Counted from the stretch's first letter, positions 1 to 8,250 are shown. The stretch: DNA of 37,417 nucleotides from an uncultured Prevotella sp. (GCA_946184025.1 CAMHEA010000003.1:1-37417); one strand, 5' to 3'. Program-made: numbers and translations. Notes: a model not told the origin generated them from the letters alone.

Positions 1-48
1 GATAAGGGAGTATTTCAACTGATATATGTGCAATGAGGAAGAAGATAA

Positions 49-165
49 AATCTGCAAGATCTGCATGACCTAAAGAAAAAATTCGTTGAATCCGTTTAAT
101 TCGTAGTTTAGTAGTTTAGTTGTTTCGCTTAGAATGTAAATCCGTAGTTCGGAGAAGGAAGAATT
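49..165. repeat. partial copy of the same intergenic repeat family
   Basis: AAATCTGCAAGATCTGCATGACCTAAAG...ATTCGTTGAATCCGTTTAATTCGTAGTTT and AATCCGTAGTTCGGAGAAGGAAG shared with copy A. Confidence 0.7.
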
Positions 166-330
166 TCGCTGTTGGGATGAACAATTCTTGCAAAAAAGTT
201 GTTTTGGTTAAAGGTCTTGGTTTGCTTGGGCATGGCGGAAAAGTTTCCTATCTTTGCAGTCCATGAAAGACCTGGACATAGCATGGAATGACAAGATTGG
301 TTTTAACTTTTATTTTCTGGAGGAACAAGA

Positions 331-765
331 ATGATGGATTACACAAGAGACGGGGAGACACTGGCTCCCAAGGAGAAGATGGGTATGGGCGACGAACGGC
401 TCCGCGCCCGCGACATGGCGGTGGAAATGTTCCGGCAGTTGCTGTCGCACTCGCCGGAGGATGGCATTGTGTGGCAGTCTACGGCACGCGACTTGGTGGA
501 ATTGACGCATGAGGTGTGGCTCACCGGATTGATCATGGACAATCGGGGACGGCAGATGACGTTCAAGGCGATGGTGCACCACATATTTAATATATTACAC
601 GCGCGCGAGCCGGCATCGCCGACGGGCGTGGTGAACGTGCTGCGCAACCGTAAATGTATGAAGACGCTGCCGGTGCTGGAACGCTATGCGAACCTGCTGC
701 GTGTCCGTCGGGGGATGAATCCAATGCTGGCGGACTTGCGGGGATGGCCGGAAAAGCCCTGCTGA
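331..765 (+). CDS. hypothetical protein (144 aa), first gene of the M15/HU/small-peptide cluster
   Basis: ORF with ATG after a TATCTTTG-like -7 box (249-256); family not recognised. Confidence 0.55.
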   Translation: MMDYTRDGETLAPKEKMGMGDERLRARDMAVEMFRQLLSHSPEDGIVWQSTARDLVELTHEVWLTGLIMDNRGRQMTFKAMVHHIFNILHAREPASPTGVVNVLRNRKCMKTLPVLERYANLLRVRRGMNPMLADLRGWPEKPC

Positions 766-807
766 AGCCCGATACGACAAAGCATACGCCAAAGCATAGC
801 ATGATTA

Positions 808-839
808 TTTGCTTTTGGAGGAAAAGGGTTGTACCTTTG
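808..839 (+). promoter_or_regulatory. Bacteroidetes-type promoter TTTG-N20-TACCTTTG
   Basis: TTTG 808-811, TACCTTTG 832-839, 20-nt spacer, upstream of the 924 CDS. Confidence 0.65.
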
Positions 840-923
840 CAACAGCAAAACGAAAGAAATCGGAAGGGAACGAAAGGAAACGGACGATGACTTCTGAACT
901 GAATTAACCACTAAAAAGAATCA

Positions 924-1421
924 ATGTCAATGAAGACAAATGGAAAGCTGGCGGTAGGAGGAGCTATGGCCTCCTCCACTGCCACCCCTGCCACAGGGCA
1001 GGAGGAAAGGATGCTGACGGCTCACTTCTCGTTGGAGGAGCTGACGCGGTCGGGAACGGCCATCAGGCTGGGCATCGACAACCAGCCGCCGGAGAAGGCG
1101 GTGGTGCGGATGCAGGCTTTGTGTGAGCATGTGCTGGAGCCTTTGCGGCAACGCTACGGACGCATCATCGTGACGAGTGGCTACCGGTCGGAAGCACTGA
1201 ACAAGGCTGTGGGTGGCGTGGCTACGTCGCAGCATCGGCTGGGTGAGGCGGCAGACATCTATGTGGCGAGTCGTGAGAAAGCCCGGAAGTATGCCATGTT
1301 TATCCTGGCACACACGGACTTTGACCAGCTCATCATGGAGCCGCGGGGCGGCAAGGTGGTCAGGTGGCTGCACGTCAGCTATACGCTGCGCCGCAGAAAC
1401 AGGCATCAGACATTATCATAG
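924..1421 (+). CDS. M15-family peptidase (peptidoglycan D,D/L,D-peptidase-like)
   Basis: FSLEELTRSGTA...VTSGYRSEALNKAVGG..TSQHRLGEAADI motif typical of the Peptidase_M15_3 family. Confidence 0.85.
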   Translation: MSMKTNGKLAVGGAMASSTATPATGQEERMLTAHFSLEELTRSGTAIRLGIDNQPPEKAVVRMQALCEHVLEPLRQRYGRIIVTSGYRSEALNKAVGGVATSQHRLGEAADIYVASREKARKYAMFILAHTDFDQLIMEPRGGKVVRWLHVSYTLRRRNRHQTLS

Positions 1422-1483
1422 GCATGCATGCAACGCTATAAAAATCATTGTTTAACCATTAAAAAAAAGAAAGGAAAAGTATT

Positions 1484-1942
1484 ATGGCAGTACGTTACAA
1501 ACTGTACAAGAGCAACCGAAAGAATTCTCCGATGAACGGAATGGTGTATGCGCGGGCAGCTGTGCAGAACACGGTGACCCTGAACGAGCTGGCGAATCGC
1601 ATCCAGCAGAATTGCACGGCTAAGAAGTCGGACGTGAAGGCTGTGCTCGACGAGCTGGTGGAGGTGATGACCACCGAACTCCAGAACGGCAACCGCGTGA
1701 AGCTGGATGGCTTCGGATCGTTCAAGATCAACATCGCATCGAGTCCGGCAACATCGTTCAATACCTTCAACGTGGCCAAGAACATCAAAGGCTTGCGCGT
1801 GATTTTCCAGCCGGAGGTGCACACCAGCAAGGCTACGGGTCGTCAGAAGACGTTCCTCAGCGGCTGTGCCGTGAAGGAGCTGGACCCTTACCTCGTGGAG
1901 AAGAACGACGGTGAGGGCGAAGAGACTGGTGGCGAAGGATAG
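1484..1942 (+). CDS. HU-family DNA-binding protein (Bacteroidetes HU-like)
   Basis: MAVRYKLYKSNRKNS...NGNRVKLDGFGSFKINIASSPA, HU/IHF-like arrangement with long C-terminal tail. Confidence 0.88.
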   Translation: MAVRYKLYKSNRKNSPMNGMVYARAAVQNTVTLNELANRIQQNCTAKKSDVKAVLDELVEVMTTELQNGNRVKLDGFGSFKINIASSPATSFNTFNVAKNIKGLRVIFQPEVHTSKATGRQKTFLSGCAVKELDPYLVEKNDGEGEETGGEG

Positions 1943-2076
1943 TCTGCATGGCATGAGGAGCTCCGGCTCCTCTGCCTTTGTCTTCCTTGGTCTATAAGTA
2001 TGAATGTCTGAAGTTTCTTAACTACACAAATCTTGAGAACATCCGAAACTTAAATGAATGTAAAAAGGAAAAGAAT

Positions 2077-2169
2077 ATGAAGAAGGAATATTGGAAACTG
2101 ATTTTGCAGGTAATCATCAGCGTGCTGACAGCACTGGGAACCACGGTCGGAATAACGAGCTGTGGGTAA
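2077..2169 (+). CDS. smalltalk-type 30-aa protein (MKKEYWKLILQVIISVLTALGTTVGITSCG)
   Basis: In-frame ATG at 2077 inside the 63-aa track ORF; matches my memory of the Bacteroidetes 'smalltalk protein' family found next to HU genes. Confidence 0.75.
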   Translation: MKKEYWKLILQVIISVLTALGTTVGITSCG

Positions 2170-2214
2170 GGGGGCGTGTGTAGGGACGTGATTCGTCGCG
2201 TCCCTCGTCTGTTT

Positions 2215-2274
2215 AATCTGCAAGATCTGCGTGACCTGTTATTTTTTCAGCAGGTTTCGCAGATCTTGCAGATT
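2215..2274. terminator. long hairpin between convergent genes, probable bidirectional terminator
   Basis: AATCTGCAAGATCTGCG tg ACCTG ... CAGGT tt CGCAGATCTTGCAGATT followed by TTTT. Confidence 0.7.
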
Positions 2275-2309
2275 TTTCCTTTCGTTATTTATTAGCAACC
2301 GTCTGTGCC

Positions 2310-3587
2310 TTACTTCTTGCGGATAACGTTGGTTGTTCCTGTGTGCTGGGTGGTAGACTGAGAGGAGGTTGCCGACCGTGCCACTTTCGTCGTGTTGCTG
2401 ATTGTGCGGTTACTATTGCTTGGTGTGGCTGTGGTTGTTGCAGGACGGCTACTGTTGGCGGCTCCGTTGCGCACGGGTGTCGTCGTTGTGGTCGCAGGCC
2501 GTGTAATGGTGGTCGCCGGGCGTGTGGCTCTTGTCTCTGTTCTTGTGGTGGTCGCCGGGCGTGCTGTTTCTGGGCGCGTGGCATTTGTCGCAGGCCGTGT
2601 GACTGTCACCGGCTTGGTGATGGTCGTAGCGGGTCTGGTGGTCTGCGTCTGGGTGGGCTGTTCCTGCCTACTGATTTGCCCGGTAGGACGTATCGTTGAA
2701 GGTCTGGCGGTTCCTGTTGCCTTCGGGTTGCCTGTTATTCTCGAGTTTCCGTTGCCCAGCGTATTTCCGTTGCCGTTCACGTTGGTGGTGTTGTTGGTCG
2801 TATTCGTCGTGTTGTTGATGACCGTCGTATTATTATTGTTGATGATGGTCGTCGTGTTATTGCTGTTGTTGCCGGTGTTCCGGTTGTTCGACTGGTTGCC
2901 ACTGTTCACGTTTCCCTGGTTGCCGCTGTTCTGTGCGCCGTTTCTTCCGCCGCCGAAGGTGGTGCCGTTCGAGTGGTGTACGGTGCCGGTGGAGTGCCAG
3001 TTGGGCGTTGGCGGCTCACCATAGCGGTTGCCGAAGCGTCCGTTGTAGTAGTTGCCAGTGTTGTGTCCGCCGCGATAGGTGTCATAGATGGACGGCCGTG
3101 AATAATAGTAGTAGTTGTGATTGGTATAGTGCGTATAGATGCTATAGGTGTACGCATTGTCGTACCAGCTCACAGGACGGTAGAAATAGTCGAGGTCTAT
3201 GAAACGGTTGTACTGCCGTGCATCCAAGACATAGAAAAGGTCATGGTTGCGCTGTGACCACGCCGCGCTGAAGAGGTTGTCGTAGTGGTCTACGGAGAGC
3301 AGGTAGTCGAGGTTGATTTCATAGACGGCGGCATACTGCTGGGGGGTGAGTCCGAGCTCGTAGGCCATCTTGTCGGAGAGGAACAGAGCCTGGCGGCGTG
3401 CCTCTTCGTAGGCGATGCGATAGCGGTTATAGTTAGCATCATAGCCGGTCTGGTAGCCGTCGCTGACGACTACGGTGGTCGTGGAGGGACCCGGGTCCGT
3501 CATGGCGTCGAGCATGACTCCGCATGAGGTCATCATCATGGCCATCATGGCGGCGGCTGTTGTGTGGATGTAGTTGATCGTCTTCAT
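2310..3587 (-). CDS. putative lipoprotein with low-complexity Asn/Thr-rich and RPATT-repeat C-terminal half
   Basis: Start chosen at MKTINYIHTTAAAMMAMMMTSCG (lipobox-like TSC); NNTT tracts and repeated TRPATT segments. Confidence 0.7.
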   Translation of the reverse strand: MKTINYIHTTAAAMMAMMMTSCGVMLDAMTDPGPSTTTVVVSDGYQTGYDANYNRYRIAYEEARRQALFLSDKMAYELGLTPQQYAAVYEINLDYLLSVDHYDNLFSAAWSQRNHDLFYVLDARQYNRFIDLDYFYRPVSWYDNAYTYSIYTHYTNHNYYYYSRPSIYDTYRGGHNTGNYYNGRFGNRYGEPPTPNWHSTGTVHHSNGTTFGGGRNGAQNSGNQGNVNSGNQSNNRNTGNNSNNTTTIINNNNTTVINNTTNTTNNTTNVNGNGNTLGNGNSRITGNPKATGTARPSTIRPTGQISRQEQPTQTQTTRPATTITKPVTVTRPATNATRPETARPATTTRTETRATRPATTITRPATTTTTPVRNGAANSSRPATTTATPSNSNRTISNTTKVARSATSSQSTTQHTGTTNVIRKK

Positions 3588-3696
3588 AATCGTAAGGGTT
3601 TTATTCTGCTGCAAATGTATGTATAATCTTCTAAAGCGCATGCGGGGAACACCTAATCTTTTCGGGGGATTTCCCTATCATCGCATCTCTTGGTGG

Positions 3697-3728
3697 CAAA
3701 GTTACGATTTAGCGAGGACAAAACCAAA
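3697..3728 (-). promoter_or_regulatory. promoter TTTG-N20-TAACTTTG at the end of an intergenic repeat
   Basis: CAAAGTTA at 3697-3704 and CAAA at 3725-3728 on + strand; faces the 2310-3587 lipoprotein gene. Confidence 0.6.
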
Positions 3729-4015
3729 GGAAAGCTTGCTTTTCTTTTCTTTGTCGAGCGTCAGTAACTTCTGCAAAGTTCTCTCACAGATAGCACAGAT
3801 CTACTCAGATTTTAACAGCTGCAATGGTAAATGCCTCTGCAAAATCTGTGAAATCTGCATGACCTAAAGGAGAAATTCGTTGAATCCGTTTAATTCGTAG
3901 TTTGGTTATGCAGATTTCGCAGATCTACTCAGATTTTAATTACTCCAATGATAAATACATCTGTATGAATCTGTGTTATCTGTGAGAGGAAAAATTCTTT
4001 TAATCCGTAGTATGG
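3697..4015 (-). repeat. intergenic repeat copy A; 3697-3921 matches the reverse complement of 7912-8219
   Basis: Shared strings: TTACGATTTAGCGAGGACAAAACCAAAGGAAAG, GTCGAGCGTCAGTAACTTCTG, CTGCATGACCTAAAGGAGAAATTCGTTGAATCCGTTTAATTCGTAGTTTGGTTATGCAGATTTCGCAGAT. Confidence 0.85.
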
Positions 4016-4047
4016 AGAAAGAAGTGTTCGCAGTCATGCTTCAACGG

Positions 4048-4079
4048 CAAACGGGACGCAGCTGGCTGCATCCCGTTTG
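4048..4079. terminator. hairpin CAAACGGGAcGCAG-CTGG-CTGCaTCCCGTTTG
   Basis: Long near-perfect dyad directly downstream of the 4104-4274 small ORF; no clear U-tract. Confidence 0.55.
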
Positions 4080-4103
4080 TACATGTTATGTTATGTCTGG
4101 TTC

Positions 4104-4274
4104 TTAATCGTCCCAAACACTCTTTTGCTTCGGCAGTTCGTCACCAAAGGCGTTCTCTTTTCCGAGGATTTCGCTACCGTCGACAGTGCCGCCAGGGTTC
4201 GACCATTGTTCCATCAGCTCTTCCTCATGCATGTTCAAGGCCTTGACGGCCGGAGTCATATATGTTTTCTTCAT
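4104..4274 (-). CDS. 56-aa small protein MKKTYMTPAVKALNMHEEELMEQWSNPGGTVDGSEILGKENAFGDELPKQKSVWDD
   Basis: Manual translation of the minus strand; ATG at 4274, TAA at 4104-4106; below the ORF-track cutoff; MKKTY..P N-terminus typical of Prevotella/Bacteroides small proteins; hairpin follows the stop. Confidence 0.6.
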   Translation of the reverse strand: MKKTYMTPAVKALNMHEEELMEQWSNPGGTVDGSEILGKENAFGDELPKQKSVWDD

Positions 4275-4289
4275 TTCTTCGTTCCTTTC

Positions 4290-6176
4290 TTATTTAATGA
4301 ATTTCTTACCGTTCTGGATCACGATGCCGCGATAGTCGCGACCAACACGCTGACCAGCGAGGTTATACATCGGTGCACGGCCGTCGATTACCTGTGTATT
4401 CACACTTTCAATGGCTGTGGTCTCGGCAGGAGTCTCCTCGTTGTAGAGCAGGAAGGCGGCAACAGCAGCCTCGTTGTACTCCGAGATGTCGTTGTTGATG
4501 ATGTAGGCCTTGTTGCCTTTGGTGATGCTGGTGCCTTCGGTTACCTGCATGAAGCCAACCTTGGCGTCTGTGGCGCGTACGCCCAGTGCCCATACAGAGG
4601 GAGCACCCGCTACGACGCTACCGTCTTGGATGGCTGACGTAGCCAGAAGGATGTTGTCGGCAGGAGCCGTAGCCTCATCGGCATAGACTGGAACCTTATA
4701 TTCGCCAATCTCTGCACCCTTGAAGAGCAGACCTGTATTGGCAGGAACGGGTTCGCTGATTTCTTCGATAATGGTGTAGTCCTTTGTCAACTCGGTCACC
4801 TTGTAGGCTGTCAACCCTTCCGGCAGCTGGCTCAGGTCAAGTGCCTTCTCGCCGTTGCTGTAGGTGGCATACATATGGCGGTTGATGATAACGGATACTT
4901 CGTCGGCTTCCTTTTCAGTGAGATAAGTAACGGTCATCGTGTTGATGCGAGAAGCACCGTTACCAAAGGTGAACATTACGTTGGGTACACCTGCTGTATT
5001 AGACGGAGTCCATTCTTTTCCGCTAAAGGAACCTTCAACATTACTTGACGGAGCAGCCCATGTCGATGCTTCAAACTCTATTTTTATAATCTTAGTCTTG
5101 TCGTTTAAGGCTCCCACCGTCAAGGTATTTCCTTTGTAGATTCGCAGCGTTCCTTTCGTCGTATTTCCAGAAGCGTTTGTTGTTGTCGGATACCATGCAG
5201 CCTTAGAAGGATCATTCAAAACCGGAGTAACGCTGATCGGACTTTCTACAGCAGCGGAAGATATACCAGTTGTAGCGTTACCAGAGTTTGCTGTCCAACC
5301 ATATTTACTAGCTGTTCCTGTAAAATCAAACTGAGCCGTTCCTTCTTCTGTTTCACCACCAGGAGTGGGTTCTTCCTCTTCTTTAATGGTATAGACAGCT
5401 TCCACCTCGTCACTGTAATCATTGCCGACGAATGATTCTGCATGGATGGAAACCTTTCCGTCTTTCACCATACCTTCTGTAATGGTAATGGTTACCGTTT
5501 GGGCATATTCAAAACCAAAAGCTTCGGTCTGTCCGTCTACGCTAATTCCATCCGTGGAGTAGATGATGCCAGCATTATCACCCGTCGCTGTCGTGTTAAT
5601 GGTGATTTGATCGCCCACTTTCACTTCTGCTCCACTTTCAGGATTGAACGTGGGAACGGGGATAGTCACGACAGGAGGTGTTTCGCCGCTTGCCTCATAA
5701 ACAATGTCAATGCTGGTGAAGCAGAGTTGTCCTGCTTTAGTATCTCCGTCAGAACCATAGTCCGCTTTATCCCCAACAGTAAGAACAACAGAAGTGGCAG
5801 AACCTGTCCACGTTACCGCTTCGTCTCCTGTTGTCTGAGCAGCAACGGTACCGTTATCAGCAGTGATAGGAGCTAAACGTTTTTTACCTTGAGCTGAAAG
5901 ATTAAAGACGATGCTCTTAATCGTTGCAGAGGTTGAACTGATAGAAATACTTCCTTTTGCATAGATGCGATAATCTTCTGCACCAGTATTGTAGGTCGGG
6001 GCTGTACTTCCACTATTTTTTTCAGTAGTAATGGTAAAAGGATCAGTCTCGGTTGCGACAAGAATATTAGCTGCACTAATACTCTTCTGGACATCCTCCG
6101 CCCACGTTGTACTGACGACTGCGCATAGCAGCATCAGCATCATTAATCGTAATTGTTTCATCATCGTTAATTTCAA
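4290..6176 (-). CDS. secreted protein with chitobiase C-terminal-like domain (PxFxPxSGAEVKVGDQITI..IYSTDG)
   Basis: N-terminal signal peptide; VPTFNPESGAEVKVGDQITINTTATGDNAGIIYSTDG; C-terminal YNLAGQRVGRDYRGIVIQNGKKFIK; start may be a downstream Met. Confidence 0.75.
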   Translation of the reverse strand: MKLTMMKQLRLMMLMLLCAVVSTTWAEDVQKSISAANILVATETDPFTITTEKNSGSTAPTYNTGAEDYRIYAKGSISISSTSATIKSIVFNLSAQGKKRLAPITADNGTVAAQTTGDEAVTWTGSATSVVLTVGDKADYGSDGDTKAGQLCFTSIDIVYEASGETPPVVTIPVPTFNPESGAEVKVGDQITINTTATGDNAGIIYSTDGISVDGQTEAFGFEYAQTVTITITEGMVKDGKVSIHAESFVGNDYSDEVEAVYTIKEEEEPTPGGETEEGTAQFDFTGTASKYGWTANSGNATTGISSAAVESPISVTPVLNDPSKAAWYPTTTNASGNTTKGTLRIYKGNTLTVGALNDKTKIIKIEFEASTWAAPSSNVEGSFSGKEWTPSNTAGVPNVMFTFGNGASRINTMTVTYLTEKEADEVSVIINRHMYATYSNGEKALDLSQLPEGLTAYKVTELTKDYTIIEEISEPVPANTGLLFKGAEIGEYKVPVYADEATAPADNILLATSAIQDGSVVAGAPSVWALGVRATDAKVGFMQVTEGTSITKGNKAYIINNDISEYNEAAVAAFLLYNEETPAETTAIESVNTQVIDGRAPMYNLAGQRVGRDYRGIVIQNGKKFIK

Positions 6177-6611
6177 TGTTTTACGTTATTATTAAGTGTT
6201 TGTTTGGTTGCAAAGATACGAATAAAGATTGAAACGGCAAAGGAATTGTTGTTTTTTATTTGGGCGTTGGATTTTTCACAGTCGGATTCTTGTTGGCCGT
6301 TCCTTATTTTTTCTTCCCTTTCGCCACTCAGACCGCTCAGTCGAATTTGTAATGTAATCCTTATTTCTTAGCATTCTCTTGAACTGGGACATCCCGTAAT
6401 TTGGTTGTTTAGTTGTTTCGTGTAATTTGGGAAATTCGTAGTTTGGTTGTTTTGGTGTTTGATCATGGAATGAAAAAAGTTGGTTTTTCCTTCTCGTTTC
6501 TCTCGTTTTTGAGTAACTTTGGCTTTGTCGAAGTTACGGTCACTCGGTTATGGAATATAAAAAAGTGTTTTTTCCTTTCCATTCCTCTCGTTTTTGCGTA
6601 ACTTTGTGACC

Positions 6612-7862
6612 ATGAATGAAGCAACACGATTGTTTGTAGAGCGTCATCGTGAGGAGGATGTGCGTCGGCTGGCTTTGCAGGGTGGTGGCAACGGTGTGGA
6701 CTTGCGGATAGCTCTGCAACAGATTCAAGGCTGGCAGACGGCACGCACAAAGCTGCCTACATGGGCGGCTGTGGCAGGAGTATGGTATCCTCCGCACCTG
6801 TCGATGGAGCAGTGTTCGAGTGAACTCACGGCCCGCTATAAGGCGGCGTTGGTCTTGGAGGTAGCTCAGACGATGGCACCGGGTGTCGATGGCGGTGCTG
6901 GTGTGGTGGATCTGACGGGTGGTTTCGGCGTAGATTTCTTTTTTATGGCTTCAGCCTGGGCTACCGCAGCCGTCTCTCGCTCGCGTACCTATTTTATATA
7001 TGTAGAGCGAAGTGAGGAACTTTGTAGGCTGGCCGCGCATGATTTTGAGCTATTAAACCTTCGGAGTGAAGTAAAAAATGCCGATTCCATCGAGTTTTTA
7101 AAGTCTTTGGAGCATGCTTCGGTCTTGTTTTTAGATCCGGCGCGCCGTGACGGCCATGGTGGTAAGGTGGTGTTGCTGGAGGACTGTACGCCAGATGTGG
7201 TCGCGTTGTGCGACGAACTGTTGGCAAAGACAGACTGCTTGATGCTGAAGCTGTCGCCGATGCTGGACTGGCACCGGGCCGTGGAGCAACTGTCACGTCC
7301 CGGCTGGGGCATGACGGTGCATGTGGTGTCGGTGAAGAACGAGTGCAAGGAGTTGCTGCTGGTAGTGAGAAAGGGTGGTTCGGAGATGGTTTCGGTGGTG
7401 TGTGCCAACTGGACGGGCAACGACTGGGAACGGCTGGCGTATGCAGACGATGAGAATCGGCCGGTGACGGTGTGGCCGCCGGCGGCGGATGAGACCGTGC
7501 TGAAGGGGTGTTGGCTGTTGGAGCCGAATGCGTCGGTGATGAAAGCTGGCTGCTTCGGGGTGTTGTGCCATCGTTTCGGGGTGTCGGCATTGGGTCAGAA
7601 CTCGCATCTTTTTATTGCTGATGACAGGGTGGAAGGCTTCCCCGGTCGGCAGTTGCGCATCGAAGGGGTGTCGGGTATGAACAAACGGGAACTGAAGGGA
7701 CTGCTACGGGGTGTGGAACGTGCCAATGTTTGTGTGCGAAACTTTCCCTTGACGGCTGAGGCTCTTCGCCGCAGGCTTGGTGTGAAGGATGGCGGAAGGG
7801 ATTTTCTCTATGGTACGACTCTTGGTGACGGCCGGCATGTTGTGTTGCGTGGGACTTCCTGA
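6612..7862 (+). CDS. class I SAM-dependent methyltransferase / THUMP-like domain protein
   Basis: DLTGGFGVDFFFMA (SAM motif I-like), VLFLDPARRDGHGGKV; start set at MNEATRLFVE (6612). Confidence 0.75.
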   Translation: MNEATRLFVERHREEDVRRLALQGGGNGVDLRIALQQIQGWQTARTKLPTWAAVAGVWYPPHLSMEQCSSELTARYKAALVLEVAQTMAPGVDGGAGVVDLTGGFGVDFFFMASAWATAAVSRSRTYFIYVERSEELCRLAAHDFELLNLRSEVKNADSIEFLKSLEHASVLFLDPARRDGHGGKVVLLEDCTPDVVALCDELLAKTDCLMLKLSPMLDWHRAVEQLSRPGWGMTVHVVSVKNECKELLLVVRKGGSEMVSVVCANWTGNDWERLAYADDENRPVTVWPPAADETVLKGCWLLEPNASVMKAGCFGVLCHRFGVSALGQNSHLFIADDRVEGFPGRQLRIEGVSGMNKRELKGLLRGVERANVCVRNFPLTAEALRRRLGVKDGGRDFLYGTTLGDGRHVVLRGTS

Positions 7863-7911
7863 TCACGTCTTTTCAATGAGCAGCGAGGAGAACGGCTGGA
7901 TTTTGTACTCC

Positions 7912-8219
7912 ACATCTGCGAAATCTGCATAACCAAACTACGAATTAAACGGATTCAACGAATTTCTCCTTTAGGTCATGCAGATTTCACAGATTTTGCA
8001 GATGTCTTTATCATTGCAACTGTTAAAATCTGAGTAGATCTGTGTTATCTGTGAGAGAACCTTGCAGAAGTTACTGACGCTCGACAAAACAAAGAAAAGC
8101 AGACTTTCCTTTGGTTTTGTCCTCGCTAAATCGTAACTTTACAGAAGTTACTGACGCTCGACAGAACAAAGAAAAGCAAGCTTTCCTTTGGTTTTGTCCT
8201 CGCTAAATCGTAACTTTGC
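7912..8219 (+). repeat. intergenic repeat copy B (inverted relative to copy A) with internal 77-bp tandem duplication
   Basis: Reverse complement of 3697-3921; 8065-8141 and 8142-8218 nearly identical. Confidence 0.85.
8187..8218 (+). promoter_or_regulatory. promoter TTTG-N20-TAACTTTG at repeat end
   Basis: TTTG 8187-8190, TAACTTTG 8211-8218, upstream of the 8251 CDS. Confidence 0.6.
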
Positions 8220-8250
8220 AGGGTTGAAACAGCATATAAACAAGACGAAG

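Noticed and set aside
2182-2205. AGGGACGtgattcgtcgCGTCCCT as a novel element
   Set aside because: Resembles widely dispersed GGGACGCGAT...CGCGTCCC palindromes I recall from many bacterial genomes; not treated as new on its own.
2392-3024. 210-aa V/L-rich plus-strand ORF resembling a membrane protein
   Set aside because: Complement of Asn/Thr low-complexity codons of the lipoprotein gene; the hydrophobicity is an artefact.
4077-4637. 186-aa plus-strand ORF
   Set aside because: Antisense to the 56-aa small ORF and the secreted protein's 3' end; no domain support.
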